A stretch of 41,223 nucleotides of DNA, taken from NCBI GenBank assembly GCA_017558175.1, contig JAFYWH010000087.1, forward strand, positions 1-41,223, given 5' to 3'. This DNA is from Bacteroidaceae bacterium. Lineage in GTDB: Bacteria > Bacteroidota > Bacteroidia > Bacteroidales > Bacteroidaceae. The position numbers and the translations under genes were made by a program. Shown here one piece after another: positions 1 through 8,568 of this stretch (position 1 is the first letter of the stretch; each line of letters opens with the position of its first letter). The notes beneath the pieces were generated by a model. That model searched no databases, was not told the origin of the DNA, and was given only the letters and a program-made list of their open reading frames with translations.

Positions 1-305
1 AATACCAAGATGATTAAAAAGAAGATGATGCTTACCAGGCCATAGACACCTAAGTCCTGAACCACAACTGCCCATGGGAAGAGGAAGACGGTTTCCACGT
101 CGAACATCAAGAACAGGATGGCAAAGAGGTAGTAACCTACCTTGAACTGCATCCATGACTTCCCGCGGGTAGGGATACCACATTCATAGGCTTCACCCTT
201 CTGTGGGTTGAAAGAACGTGGCGAGATAGCGTTGGCAATACCTAACGCAACAGCTACAAGTGCAATTGCCGTCAAGATAACGACAACTAGAAGTGTAAAG
301 TACAT
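1..305 (-). CDS. nuoA: NADH-quinone oxidoreductase subunit A (partial)
   Basis: Membrane subunit A of respiratory complex I (NADH to quinone, proton or ion pumping) in the inner membrane. Reading the minus strand from the ATG at 305-303 gives about 101 residues with three hydrophobic segments: the N-terminal TM, one around residues 60-80 and one at the cut end. The family signature is present: FNPQKGEAYECGIP in the first loop, and FDVETVFLFPWA. The C-terminus is cut off by the window edge; the family is usually 115-145 aa, so only a short tail is missing. The rest of the nuo operon should lie beyond position 1. Identification rests on the conserved ECG and FDVE motifs and is secure. Confidence 0.95.
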   Translation of the reverse strand, partial: MYFTLLVVVILTAIALVAVALGIANAISPRSFNPQKGEAYECGIPTRGKSWMQFKVGYYLFAILFLMFDVETVFLFPWAVVVQDLGVYGLVSIIFFLIILV

Positions 306-342
306 ATAATTAAATATTTATGATTATACAAAACAAGTTCTG

Positions 343-366
343 CCAATAAACGAGGTTGTTTATTGG
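343..366. terminator. Short hairpin between the His-rich gene and nuoA
   Basis: Perfect 9-bp stem (CCAATAAAC / GTTTATTGG) with a 6-nt loop, just after the stop of the gene at 392-775. No strong U-run follows on the minus strand, so it could be a weak terminator or part of the nuoA leader. Confidence 0.4.
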
Positions 367-391
367 TCACAAAATCAGCATAATATGAAGG

Positions 392-775
392 CTAAATGAG
401 AATATGCTCCAGCGTATAGATGTAGTAATCTATTGCATGTAGATGAATGGTGGAGCGATGGTGTAAAAGTCCGTTTATAAAGGCTGTATGTGTGTCATGC
501 CACTTGGAACGATCGGCATGGTGCAGGCATTTGGGCTTGGAATGATGCGGATGATATCCCGGAACTTCACCTGTGACGTAAGCCGGAATAATGAGATGTT
601 CGATGTATAAGTGGTCAATAGTCCGCTCGGTGTTTTCTTGTTGTATGAGGGTACAATGTGCTACATACTCATGCGGCATAGCCTCTTGCCATGTCGTATT
701 CTCCTGTTGGTTTGCCGTAGTAGTAGCAAGAAACATCAGGAGCATCGCACTTATATAAATAACCAACCTTAACAC
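392..775 (-). CDS. Small secreted His-rich protein, unknown function
   Basis: About 127 aa. A hydrophobic N-terminal segment (LVIYISAMLLMFLATTTA) looks like a signal peptide ending near residue 21. The mature part is rich in histidine, with clusters such as HPHH, CLHH, WHDTH and LLHH, plus two cysteines, so metal binding is conceivable. The open frame extends to an ATG at 844, but a good -7 box (TACCTTTGC, 802-794) lies inside that extension. The transcript would then begin near 789, so I chose the GTG at 775; an ATG ten codons further in is the alternative. The next gene upstream ends about 245 bp away, so it is probably transcribed alone. I do not recognise the family. Confidence 0.6.
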   Translation of the reverse strand: MLRLVIYISAMLLMFLATTTANQQENTTWQEAMPHEYVAHCTLIQQENTERTIDHLYIEHLIIPAYVTGEVPGYHPHHSKPKCLHHADRSKWHDTHTAFINGLLHHRSTIHLHAIDYYIYTLEHILI

Positions 776-793
776 CTTTTTCCTTTTGAAACT

Positions 794-802
794 GCAAAGG
801 TA
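794..802 (-). promoter_or_regulatory. -7 box TACCTTTGC of the His-rich gene
   Basis: Matches the Bacteroidetes -7 consensus TAnnTTTG on the minus strand, about 19 nt before the GTG at 775. No clear -33 box. It decides the start of the downstream gene. Confidence 0.5.
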
Positions 803-844
803 GCCATTTATTTTTAATATGTAGAGATTGTGCCCGATAAACAA

Positions 845-1019
845 CGGAATAGAAGTGAAAATATCGATATTTCTCTATCTCTTCTCGTTCAGCTGTTCGT
901 TCACATTGCCGCTTATCTGGTAGAGGATACCCATGGTATCGATTCCTTGCAGATACTTTTGGGGACGATTTTAGGACTTCCAGGGTCGCTTTCTGGCTCT
1001 TCTCATTCGCTTGTTACAT
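845..1019. other. Gap with no recognisable gene
   Basis: Between the 752-aa secreted protein (stop at 1020) and the promoter of the His-rich gene. Frames are broken on both strands and I see no convincing terminator or repeat. Confidence 0.4.
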
Positions 1020-3278
1020 TCAAGGTACTACCTCAAAAGCCTTTTCGTAAGATTGTACGCCTGACTCTGTTATTACATCCACCAACAAACGGTAGCGACC
1101 CACTTTTTCTGCTTTCCATGGTTCAGAGGCATATTCTTTGAATGGATAGGATAATGGGGATAATCCCATTGGGCTATACATCGCTCCTTTTGATGGGAGA
1201 GGAGGTCTTTCCTTGTAAGAACGTGTTTTTACAAGGATGGCTCCATCCAAAGCACCATAAGTATATGCTAATGCTTGCCATGCTTTAAGAACCTGTACGG
1301 ACTCTATTTCAAAGGCAGGCATATTAAGTAAATACTCATAATCTGCGCTAGTAAAACGGGTGGTGTCTATAATAATTGGAATGCTACTTTGGGTAGCGCT
1401 AACTCCTCTATTGCTTACGATTTTATATTTAGATTCATTCTTTGCATTGCCATCGGTTTTCGGTGAATCCACTCCGTAGTTTGTAGTTGGGTCGTATGTA
1501 ATATAGAGACCTGGCATGCTCTTTAATATATGGTATAGTGTGAGGTATCCCTTTTCTTCTATTTCTTCCCGGTCGGCATAATTCACACTGTAGAATTCAT
1601 GAGTTGGTTTTGGCTCTTCAGTTTTCAGGCGCGCTTTGACGGTAACATTAGGTAATGTATAGTTTCGCACTTTGTCTTTGCCTGTGGTGTATTGCAGTTC
1701 GAAATCATTGCCTATCGTAACTTCGGTATAGGTATAGCGTGATAACGGAAGGCGGAAGCGTCTGTTGTTTACCAATGCAGGAAAGGTTTCGTCATCTATA
1801 TGGTAGCTGGCGAAATCAGGCTTTTCTTTGGCAGTAATGGCTTGTAGGAAGAATTCCTCTCCTTCCATAAAGTCATCCACGGCCATGCGGAAGCGTGCAG
1901 AGTCGCTAGTTAGTGGGACATCGTAAACAAAATCGTTGACAGTATGATAGGCTACTAGTTGGCCACCTTTTAAGGGGCGTCTGCTCTTTTTCTCAATTTT
2001 TCCGCTGAAACTCATCACTTCTTCTGGCAGATAAGTGTATAATGCCGTGTCCTTGGCAATCGCATCCTTCAAATCGAAACGATGGAAACTTGCGGTAGAT
2101 AGCCATGCCTGCAAGTCGTTGTTGAGTGTAGTTTGATCGGAGGCGTAAAGATGGCTGGGGAAAGGCAATGGCGAGGTATAGTCGGCCATATACTTCAATG
2201 CCATCTCTGCCGAAGTGGAGAGAAGGTCGTTTTCAGCCACGATGCGTGTCATTACTTTAGCTCCTTCGGGCAACGAAGGTATTTCAAAGCGGATGCTTTC
2301 GTTTATCGTTATCTTGTCGGACGCTTGTAGCGTATTCTCTCTTTCCTGTTTTCCGGCAACCGTGTATTGTGAAAGCACCTGATTGTCCTTGTCGGTCAAG
2401 AATAACGTCAGAACTTCTGGCGTTTGTTCCAGCATCAAGATACCGTTTGCTTTAAGTATATTTGTTCGTGTCAGTCCGTTTTGACGGTCGAATGTGTACA
2501 ACATGTACTTACTGATGTCATCGTCACCATTCAGTACTTGATAATTCAGGCGTTTGCCATTCAGGTTCCCTTGTATTTTAGTATCGTTTGTAATCTCTGG
2601 TAATGGGAAACGGTAGTTGTTCCCGTCAATGTTCCCTTCCAAATGGTATCGGACATCCGGTTTTGGAATGAAACGAAGCAGGGCCATACCAGATTCAGAT
2701 GTGTGTACCATGGAGATGGTATCTCCCTTTTCATTCTTTAACAGCAGTTCAGAGCGGATAGGGAAAGTGCAATCATCGGTCAGCCATACGGTTGCCGTTT
2801 GGGGATGGCCGGAAACCAACTTCCCGCCAGAAGGAGCGATAACGCATTTTGCTTCATACACTCGTTCCTCTTTCTTAGGAAATTCTTTCCCAAGCAAGAA
2901 AGGCTGTTGGGCGAAACTTTCGGATGAGAAGTTGCGCATCAGTTTGGTATAGGCACGAAGGTAATATACACCTGCCGGCCATAGATAATCGGTTGGTAGG
3001 TGTGTACTGAAGTAACCTCTTTCTTTGCAGGAAATTTTTTGTCTCAGCAAGACTGAGTCTTTTTCATTGAAACATTCTATGTATAGGTAATTGCTATGAG
3101 GAAGAAAACGTTCACTCGCTATACAGGTTACTTGCCCTTCAAGAGATATGGTATCTCCGGGGAGGTATGCATGTTTCTCTAAGTTCAGGTAAATCTGTTC
3201 TGAACGGAAATCGGTCGGAAGTTGTGCCGAAGCGGTCAATGCACCCAAAAGAGCCCAAAGAAGCAATCTGGTTTTCAT
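1020..3278 (-). CDS. Secreted protein with TonB plug-like C-terminal domain, no beta-barrel
   Basis: 752 aa. Residues 1-18 form a signal peptide (MKTRLLLWALLGALTASAQ). The mature N-terminus (IYLNLEKHAYLPGDTISLEG) resembles the macroglobulin MG2-type domain found in Bacteroidetes envelope proteins. After about residue 540 comes a region resembling a TonB-dependent receptor plug: YHILKSMPGLYITYD, then PIIIDTTRF, IESVQVLKAWQALAYTYG and ALDGAILVKT. The protein ends about 60 residues later, so the roughly 600-aa barrel of a true receptor is absent. A periplasmic or outer-membrane partner role is inferred, not shown. Its promoter is almost a duplicate of the one before the M48-like gene at 15435, which suggests co-regulation. 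It is monocistronic as far as I can see. Confidence 0.75.
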   Translation of the reverse strand: MKTRLLLWALLGALTASAQLPTDFRSEQIYLNLEKHAYLPGDTISLEGQVTCIASERFLPHSNYLYIECFNEKDSVLLRQKISCKERGYFSTHLPTDYLWPAGVYYLRAYTKLMRNFSSESFAQQPFLLGKEFPKKEERVYEAKCVIAPSGGKLVSGHPQTATVWLTDDCTFPIRSELLLKNEKGDTISMVHTSESGMALLRFIPKPDVRYHLEGNIDGNNYRFPLPEITNDTKIQGNLNGKRLNYQVLNGDDDISKYMLYTFDRQNGLTRTNILKANGILMLEQTPEVLTLFLTDKDNQVLSQYTVAGKQERENTLQASDKITINESIRFEIPSLPEGAKVMTRIVAENDLLSTSAEMALKYMADYTSPLPFPSHLYASDQTTLNNDLQAWLSTASFHRFDLKDAIAKDTALYTYLPEEVMSFSGKIEKKSRRPLKGGQLVAYHTVNDFVYDVPLTSDSARFRMAVDDFMEGEEFFLQAITAKEKPDFASYHIDDETFPALVNNRRFRLPLSRYTYTEVTIGNDFELQYTTGKDKVRNYTLPNVTVKARLKTEEPKPTHEFYSVNYADREEIEEKGYLTLYHILKSMPGLYITYDPTTNYGVDSPKTDGNAKNESKYKIVSNRGVSATQSSIPIIIDTTRFTSADYEYLLNMPAFEIESVQVLKAWQALAYTYGALDGAILVKTRSYKERPPLPSKGAMYSPMGLSPLSYPFKEYASEPWKAEKVGRYRLLVDVITESGVQSYEKAFEVVP

Positions 3279-3308
3279 AGTGTTAATATTTACAAGGTTA
3301 TCTTTTCA

Positions 3309-3375
3309 CAAAGATAGATAGAGAAATTTACCCAATCAATAGGGAAATCCCTATTTTTTAGTAGGGATTTCCCTA
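3309..3375 (-). promoter_or_regulatory. Promoter with two tandem TAGGG-N4-CCCTA palindromes (copy 1)
   Basis: On the minus strand, in order: distal palindrome TAGGGAAATCCCTA (3375-3362), 8-nt linker, proximal palindrome TAGGGATTTCCCTA (3353-3340), TGATTGGG (3338-3331) containing or abutting the -33 TTG (3339-3337), a 20-nt spacer, and -7 box TATCTTTG (3316-3309). The ATG is 30 nt further on. Taking the start of transcription as 5 nt after the -7 G, the palindromes centre near -42 and -64, typical activator positions. The NarL/LuxR-family regulator NreC recognises a TAGGG-N4-CCCTA site, so a regulator of that class is inferred. Confidence 0.75.
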
Positions 3376-3488
3376 TTGTTTTAATCGCTGAATAAAATAT
3401 TAGTCCTTCATTTCTTTGATATGAGGCTCAAATGATAAAGATAGGCAAAAATAAGTAATATTCCTACGGATTTCCGCTAAAGTGGTGC

Positions 3489-3750
3489 CACCCGTGCCAT
3501 CGGAGGGTAATGTGTTGTGGTTCAGTGTGAAATGGGTGGCACGACTCCTGCAACCGTCTTTGTTTCGTGCCATTTTGAAAACGCCCTGACATTTGGAACA
3601 AAACGCTTAGGCGTTTTACTCAAAACGTCAGGGCGTTTTTTAAAAAGACCGAAAAGACTTGCGGATGGCAGGGAAAAGGAGGTGTTGCAGGAGTCGTGCA
3701 ACCCGCAAAGTGTTGAACTACATTGGATTGTGTGGCTGGTGGCACGGGTG
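3489..3750. repeat. Four-level nested palindrome, also the trkH terminator region
   Basis: Concentric inverted repeats. Outer arms 3489-3499 / 3740-3750 (CACCCGTGCCA, perfect 11 bp). Middle arms 3534-3554 / 3684-3704 (20 of 21 bp). Inner arms 3578-3590 / 3627-3639 (AAAACGCCCTGAC, perfect 13 bp). Core hairpin 3600-3617 (AAAACGC-TTAG-GCGTTTT). The inner part has T-rich flanks and could end trkH transcription. The core matches repeats at 9013-9080 and, more weakly, 19876-19911. Confidence 0.8.
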
Positions 3751-3769
3751 TAAGGAGTTTGGGGAAATC

Positions 3770-5224
3770 TTATCGTTTCTTCCAGAAAGTAGGGCTAAGG
3801 AGCAACAATACGGTGAAGAGTTCCAATCGGCCGATGAGCATATATATGGTACTCAACCACTTGGCGGCATCCGGAAGGGCATCCCAAGAGAAGGCGGGGC
3901 CACACATACCGATACCCGGACCTACATTGGCCAAACTGGAAATGACTACACTATAAGCGTCGTCGAAGTCCAATCCGATAATCATCATGGTGAACCAACC
4001 GATAAATACTAACAAAACAAAGACCACAAAGAAGGCAAGTACGGTACTCTTGGTGGTGGCAGATACGCTCAATCCGTTAACTCGCACCGGTAGTACGGCA
4101 TTGGGATGGAGAATCTGTCGGAACTCGTTCTTGGCAATACGTGCCATGATAACGGAACGGATACACTTGATGCCACCCGAGGTGGAACCGGCACAAGCAC
4201 CACAATAGGTGATGATGGTTGTCAGCATCCAGAGGGGAGGAGCCCATTGCATATAGTCGGCGGTAATGAAACCGCAGGTAGTCTGTAGGGAAATCACCAA
4301 GAAAGAGGCCTTTCGGAATGCTTCTTCAATGTCCATGGTGGAAGTGAGGAGCAATCCGATGGTGATGATGATTGTAAAAAGCAAGATGGTATTAACATAC
4401 CAACGTATTTCTGTGTCGCTGAAAACCCGTTTGAAACTGCCTTTCAGGAACAACAAATACAATAAGGAGAAGTTGATGCCCGAAAGGAACATGAATGATG
4501 TGATGACATATTCGATGTATGGCGAGTTGAAAGCCGCTATACTTGCTTGTTTGGTAGAGAAACCACCGGTAGCTGTAGTGGTCATGGCATGACATACGCT
4601 ATCGAAAAATGGCATGTCGCCAGCCATAAGCAGAATGGTTTCGGCCATGGTTAGTCCTAAATAAATAGTCCAGATCCACTTGGCGGTAACATCGATGCGA
4701 GGAGTGATTTTGTCGAACTTGGGACCTGTAGCTTCGGCTGCAAAGAGCTGAATACCACCCACTCCGAAAATCGGTAGTACGGCAATGGTGAAGATGACGA
4801 TTCCCATCCCGCCAATCCATTGGGTCATGCTTCGCCAAAAGAGCAATCCGTGGGGGAGTGACTCTATATCGTCCAAAATGCTGGCTCCCGTAGTGGTAAA
4901 GCCCGACATGGTCTCGAAAAAGGCATTGGTTAAATTGGGTATGTAACCACTGATGTAATAAGGCAACATACCGAACAGGGAAAAAAGAATCCAGGCAAAT
5001 GTAACTACTACATAGCCATCTTTTCTGCTGAGCTTGCGTTCGGCTTGCTTCCCTGCATAAGACAAGGGGATACCTACCGCAATGGTTATCAAGGTGGAGA
5101 TGATAAATGCCGGCAAGTCCGCTCCGTCATAAAAGAAAGAGAGGGCCGTACACAAACTAAGGAATCCTGCTTCGATGAAAAGCAGGAACCCCATAATCTT
5201 GTATATCATCTTCCAATTTATCAT
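3770..5224 (-). CDS. trkH: TrkH family potassium uptake protein
   Basis: 484 aa, normal family length. Pore subunit of the Trk K+ transporter in the inner membrane. The four pore-loop (selectivity filter) regions are visible in order: MSGFTTTGAS, TTTATGGFS, LQTTCGFIT and LANVGPGIG, each with the conserved glycine, separated by hydrophobic helices. TrkH needs the cytoplasmic NAD(H)-binding gate subunit TrkA, which is encoded immediately upstream. The TrkA stop and TrkH start share one base (TGATG), indicating translational coupling in operon dxs-trkA-trkH. The nested palindrome just past its stop may terminate the transcript. Identification is secure. Confidence 0.95.
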   Translation of the reverse strand: MINWKMIYKIMGFLLFIEAGFLSLCTALSFFYDGADLPAFIISTLITIAVGIPLSYAGKQAERKLSRKDGYVVVTFAWILFSLFGMLPYYISGYIPNLTNAFFETMSGFTTTGASILDDIESLPHGLLFWRSMTQWIGGMGIVIFTIAVLPIFGVGGIQLFAAEATGPKFDKITPRIDVTAKWIWTIYLGLTMAETILLMAGDMPFFDSVCHAMTTTATGGFSTKQASIAAFNSPYIEYVITSFMFLSGINFSLLYLLFLKGSFKRVFSDTEIRWYVNTILLFTIIITIGLLLTSTMDIEEAFRKASFLVISLQTTCGFITADYMQWAPPLWMLTTIITYCGACAGSTSGGIKCIRSVIMARIAKNEFRQILHPNAVLPVRVNGLSVSATTKSTVLAFFVVFVLLVFIGWFTMMIIGLDFDDAYSVVISSLANVGPGIGMCGPAFSWDALPDAAKWLSTIYMLIGRLELFTVLLLLSPTFWKKR

Positions 5225-6564
5225 CAGTTGAAGAACTTTTCGGCTTTCTTGATCATCATTTCCAAGCAGAATACCACCACGTGGTCTCCCGGTTGAATCA
5301 TGGTGTTACCAGTTACAAGCATACCTTCGCCATTGCGGATGAGGCCACCGATGGTGATGCCTTTCGGTAAACCCATCTCCTTGATAGGCTTCTGTGTGAT
5401 GCGTGAACCTTCCTTCACCTTGAACTCTGCCACATCGGCATTGGCAAAGGTGAGGCATTTCACATTGGCCACATCGGCATCCAGCATCATCTGATAGATG
5501 TGGCTGGCGGCAATCATCTTCTTGTTGATAACGGTACCGATATCCAAACTTTCGGCCATACTGATGTAGTCGATATTCTCGACCTCGGCCACGGTCTTGG
5601 TCACTCCCATGCGCTTGGCTGCCAAGCAAGCCAAGATGTTGGTTTCGGAGTTGCCGGTGAGTGCGATAAAGGCGTCTGTGTCCTTTAGACCTTCTTCGGC
5701 AAGTAAGGCTAAATCGCGTCCGTCTCCATTGATAATCATAACTTTATCGTCTACCAAGTCGGCAAGTCGATGGCAACGGTTTATGTCGCGCTCAATGATT
5801 TTTACCTGCATGGAGTCGGGAATATATTGAGAGGCGCGGACAGCAATACGGCTTCCGCCCATAATCATCACATTGCGGACTTCCGGATAATGCTCCTTTC
5901 CGGAAATCTTTTGGATGTAAGGTATGTATTTCCGAGTGGTGGTGAAATACACGATATCGTTCAGCTTGATCATGTCGTCGCCTCGAGGAATGATGGTTTC
6001 ATTTCCACGCTTGATGGCTACGATATGGAAAGGGATGTTGCGTGAACCCAACTCGAAAAGGGGAACGTTGAGAATCTGAGCCGTTTCCTTCATTTTGGCT
6101 CCGATAAGTATCAGTGCTCCGCTATAGAATTCCCACCATTGGTGAATCCAGCTCATCTTGATGGCATCTACGATGTCTCTGGCGGCCAGCATTTCAGGGT
6201 AGATGAGGGAGTGTACACCAAGCTTGGCGAAGAACTCCTTGTGCTTAGGCAAGAGGTATTCGTAGTTGTCGATTCGTGCTACGGTTTTCTTGGCGCCCAA
6301 GTTGGTTGCAATCATGCAAGCCGTCATGTTCCGGCTTTCTTCGGGTGTAACCGCAATGAACAAGTCGGCATCGCTTACCCCGGCATTCTTCAAGGCCATG
6401 ATGGAAGTAGGCGAGGCGCATACGGTCATCAGGTCGAAGTTGGAATCCATAGCGCTAAGCTTGTCCTTGTCTTCGTCCATGAGGATGATGTCCTGCTTCT
6501 CGCTGGACAATAGTTCCGCCAAATGGGTGCCTACGGCTCCTGCTCCTCCGATAATGATTTTCAT
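5224..6564 (-). CDS. trkA: Trk system potassium transporter, regulatory subunit TrkA
   Basis: 446 aa, usual length. Cytoplasmic ring-forming gate of the Trk channel that binds NAD(H). It has two RCK repeats. The first opens with GGAGAVGTHLAELL, a Rossmann GxGxxG. The second opens near residue 230 with VMIMGGSRIAVRA, where the glycine motif is degenerate, so nucleotide binding by the second half may be weak. Each is followed by a TrkA_C-type domain; the last is at the C-terminus (GMLVTGNTMIQPGDHVVVF). It lies 12 bp after dxs and overlaps trkH by one base. Confidence 0.95.
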   Translation of the reverse strand: MKIIIGGAGAVGTHLAELLSSEKQDIILMDEDKDKLSAMDSNFDLMTVCASPTSIMALKNAGVSDADLFIAVTPEESRNMTACMIATNLGAKKTVARIDNYEYLLPKHKEFFAKLGVHSLIYPEMLAARDIVDAIKMSWIHQWWEFYSGALILIGAKMKETAQILNVPLFELGSRNIPFHIVAIKRGNETIIPRGDDMIKLNDIVYFTTTRKYIPYIQKISGKEHYPEVRNVMIMGGSRIAVRASQYIPDSMQVKIIERDINRCHRLADLVDDKVMIINGDGRDLALLAEEGLKDTDAFIALTGNSETNILACLAAKRMGVTKTVAEVENIDYISMAESLDIGTVINKKMIAASHIYQMMLDADVANVKCLTFANADVAEFKVKEGSRITQKPIKEMGLPKGITIGGLIRNGEGMLVTGNTMIQPGDHVVVFCLEMMIKKAEKFFN

Positions 6565-6576
6565 AACCGTTGTATT

Positions 6577-8475
6577 TTAGAATGACAACAATACGTTCTC
6601 TATACTTGTTGCGTCCATGCCACAGATTTGATATAGCTCTGCCGGCGTTCCGTGTTGAACGAAACGGTCGGGTATACCAATGCGCTTGACGCTTGGTGTA
6701 TATCCATGGTCGGCCATGTATTCCAATACGGCACTTCCCATACCACCTTTCAATACACCATCCTCGATAGTAACGATGGATTTGAAATTTTGCCCGATTT
6801 CATCGAGGATTTCTTCATCCAATGGCTTCAAGAAACGGAGGTCGTAATGGGCAATGCTCTTGCCTGTCTTGGCTTCGGCAGATGCAATGGCTTCGATGGC
6901 TTCGTTGCCGATAGGGCCAATGGTCAATACGGCAATGTCCTTGCCATCCTTCAACTTTCGGCCTTTGCCTACCTGGATTTCTTCGAATGGACATTCCCAA
7001 TCTACCAACACGCCTCGTCCTCTTGGGTAACGGATGGCGAATGGACCTTGGTTTGGCAATTGGGCCGTATACATCAGCTTCCGCAACTCATGCTCGTTCA
7101 TTGGCGAAGCAATCGTGAGGTTAGGGATGGAACGGAGGTATGCCAAGTCGAAGGCTCCGTGATGGGTCGGTCCGTCTTCGCCTACCAATCCGGCACGGTC
7201 GAGACAGAATACCACGTTCTGCTTGTGGAGGGCCACGTCGTGTATGATGTTGTCGTATGCACGTTGCATGAACGAGGAGTAGATGTTGCAGAAGGGTATC
7301 AAGCCATCTTTGGCCATACCGCCTGAGAAGGTTACGGCATGTCCTTCGGCAATACCTACATCGAATCCTCTGTCCGGCATCGCCTTCATTAATATATTCA
7401 TGGAACAACCCGATGGCATGGCGGGTGTAACGCCTACTATCTTGTCGTTCTGCTTGGCCAATTCCAAGAGTGTGTGACCGAAAACTTCTTGATAGAGTGG
7501 AGGCATACCTTCGGTATCGGCTACGATGCGTTCGCCGGTTTCCTTGTCGAACTTGCCGGGAGCATGCCAAATGGTGGCTGACTTTTCGGCCGGTTCGAAG
7601 CCCTTGCCCTTAGTGGTATGGATATGAAGGAGTTTAGGTCCTTGCATGTTCTTGATGTCTTTCAGGACTTTGGTCAATCCCTTAACATCGTTCCCGTCGA
7701 AAGGACCGAAGTAACGGATGTTCATGCCTTCGAACACGTTCTGTTGTTGGGCAAGCATGGATTTCAAGCTGTTGCTGAAGCGGATGAGGCTCTTCCGACG
7801 ACTTTCGTTCAAGATGCCCCACTTGTTCAGTAGGCATGATATCTTGAAACGGAAGCGGTTGTAGCTTTCCGAAGTTTGCAAGTTCAGCAAATATTGCTTC
7901 ATGCCACCTACACTGCGGTCGATGGCCATGTTGTTGTCGTTCAGGATGATAAGAAGATTGTTCGGCGTTGAGGAGGCATTGTTCAAGCCCTCGAATGCCA
8001 AACCTCCGCTCATCGAACCATCGCCGATGACGGCCACTACCTGACGGTCGTCTTCCCCTTTTTGCTTGGCTGCTACGGCCATCCCCAATGCCGCGGAGAT
8101 GGAGTTCGAAGCGTGTCCGCAAGTAAAGGTATCGTATTCGCTTTCCTTAGGAGAAGGGAAGGGACGGATGCCGTTCAACTTTCGGTTAGTATGGAAAGCG
8201 TCTCTACGGCCAGTCAGAATCTTATGGCCATAGGCTTGGTGTCCAACATCCCAAACGATGCGGTCGTACGGGGTGTTGAATATATAATGTAAGGCCACGG
8301 TCAGTTCCACCACGCCAAGGCTTGATGCAAAGTGACCGGGGTTGCACGATAGTTCATCGATGATCTTTTGCCTAAGCTCCTTACATACTTCGGGCAATTG
8401 CTCGGCTTTCAGCTTGCGCAAGTCCTCTGGTGTGTCAATGCTTTGAAGCAATTTATATGAATTATCTGTTTCCAT
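6577..8475 (-). CDS. dxs: 1-deoxy-D-xylulose-5-phosphate synthase
   Basis: 632 aa, typical length. Makes DXP from pyruvate and glyceraldehyde-3-phosphate using thiamine diphosphate, the first step of the MEP isoprenoid pathway, in the cytoplasm. Visible landmarks are [20 protein letters not shown] at the N-terminus, [13 protein letters not shown], and the ThDP/Mg motif [17 protein letters not shown]. The C-terminal transketolase half has the [13 protein letters not shown] region, [15 protein letters not shown] and RYPRGRG. It is the first gene of operon dxs-trkA-trkH, with a -7 box at 8509-8501. The pairing of an isoprenoid enzyme with K+ uptake is presumably co-transcription rather than shared function. 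Confidence 0.96.
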   Translation of the reverse strand: METDNSYKLLQSIDTPEDLRKLKAEQLPEVCKELRQKIIDELSCNPGHFASSLGVVELTVALHYIFNTPYDRIVWDVGHQAYGHKILTGRRDAFHTNRKLNGIRPFPSPKESEYDTFTCGHASNSISAALGMAVAAKQKGEDDRQVVAVIGDGSMSGGLAFEGLNNASSTPNNLLIILNDNNMAIDRSVGGMKQYLLNLQTSESYNRFRFKISCLLNKWGILNESRRKSLIRFSNSLKSMLAQQQNVFEGMNIRYFGPFDGNDVKGLTKVLKDIKNMQGPKLLHIHTTKGKGFEPAEKSATIWHAPGKFDKETGERIVADTEGMPPLYQEVFGHTLLELAKQNDKIVGVTPAMPSGCSMNILMKAMPDRGFDVGIAEGHAVTFSGGMAKDGLIPFCNIYSSFMQRAYDNIIHDVALHKQNVVFCLDRAGLVGEDGPTHHGAFDLAYLRSIPNLTIASPMNEHELRKLMYTAQLPNQGPFAIRYPRGRGVLVDWECPFEEIQVGKGRKLKDGKDIAVLTIGPIGNEAIEAIASAEAKTGKSIAHYDLRFLKPLDEEILDEIGQNFKSIVTIEDGVLKGGMGSAVLEYMADHGYTPSVKRIGIPDRFVQHGTPAELYQICGMDATSIENVLLSF

Positions 8476-8500
8476 TCCTCTTATTGATGATAAATGTTAT

Positions 8501-8539
8501 GCAAAAATAGTGCTTTTATATGTATTATGCTTATTTTTG
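8501..8539. promoter_or_regulatory. Divergent promoters for dxs and the GSCFA operon
   Basis: Minus-strand -7 box TATTTTTGC (8509-8501) for dxs and plus-strand -7 box TATTTTTG (8532-8539), 29 nt before the GSCFA ATG. The two boxes are 22 bp apart, so the promoters face away from each other within the 93-bp gap. Confidence 0.55.
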
Positions 8540-8568
8540 TCGCTAAATTTTAGTGATTAGGAGTAGAA

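Larger units (their letters stand above)
3279..3769. other. 491-bp gene-free stretch between trkH and the TonB-plug gene
   Basis: Holds the palindromic promoter (3309-3375), a look-alike palindrome TACGGATTTCCGCT at 3475-3488, and a nested palindrome (3489-3750). Small open frames here are products of the palindromes and are not supported as genes. Confidence 0.7.

Noticed and set aside
830-1141. 103-aa plus-strand frame
   Set aside because: Overlaps the end of the TonB-plug gene and a gap; composition does not look like a protein and there is no promoter.
3475-3488. Third operator TACGGATTTCCGCT upstream of the TonB-plug gene
   Set aside because: Half-sites differ (CGG instead of GGG), one side is imperfect, and it lies about 110 bp beyond the paired sites; could be chance.
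3517-4012. Small plus-strand frames in the trkH gap
   Set aside because: They run through the nested palindrome and then antisense to trkH.
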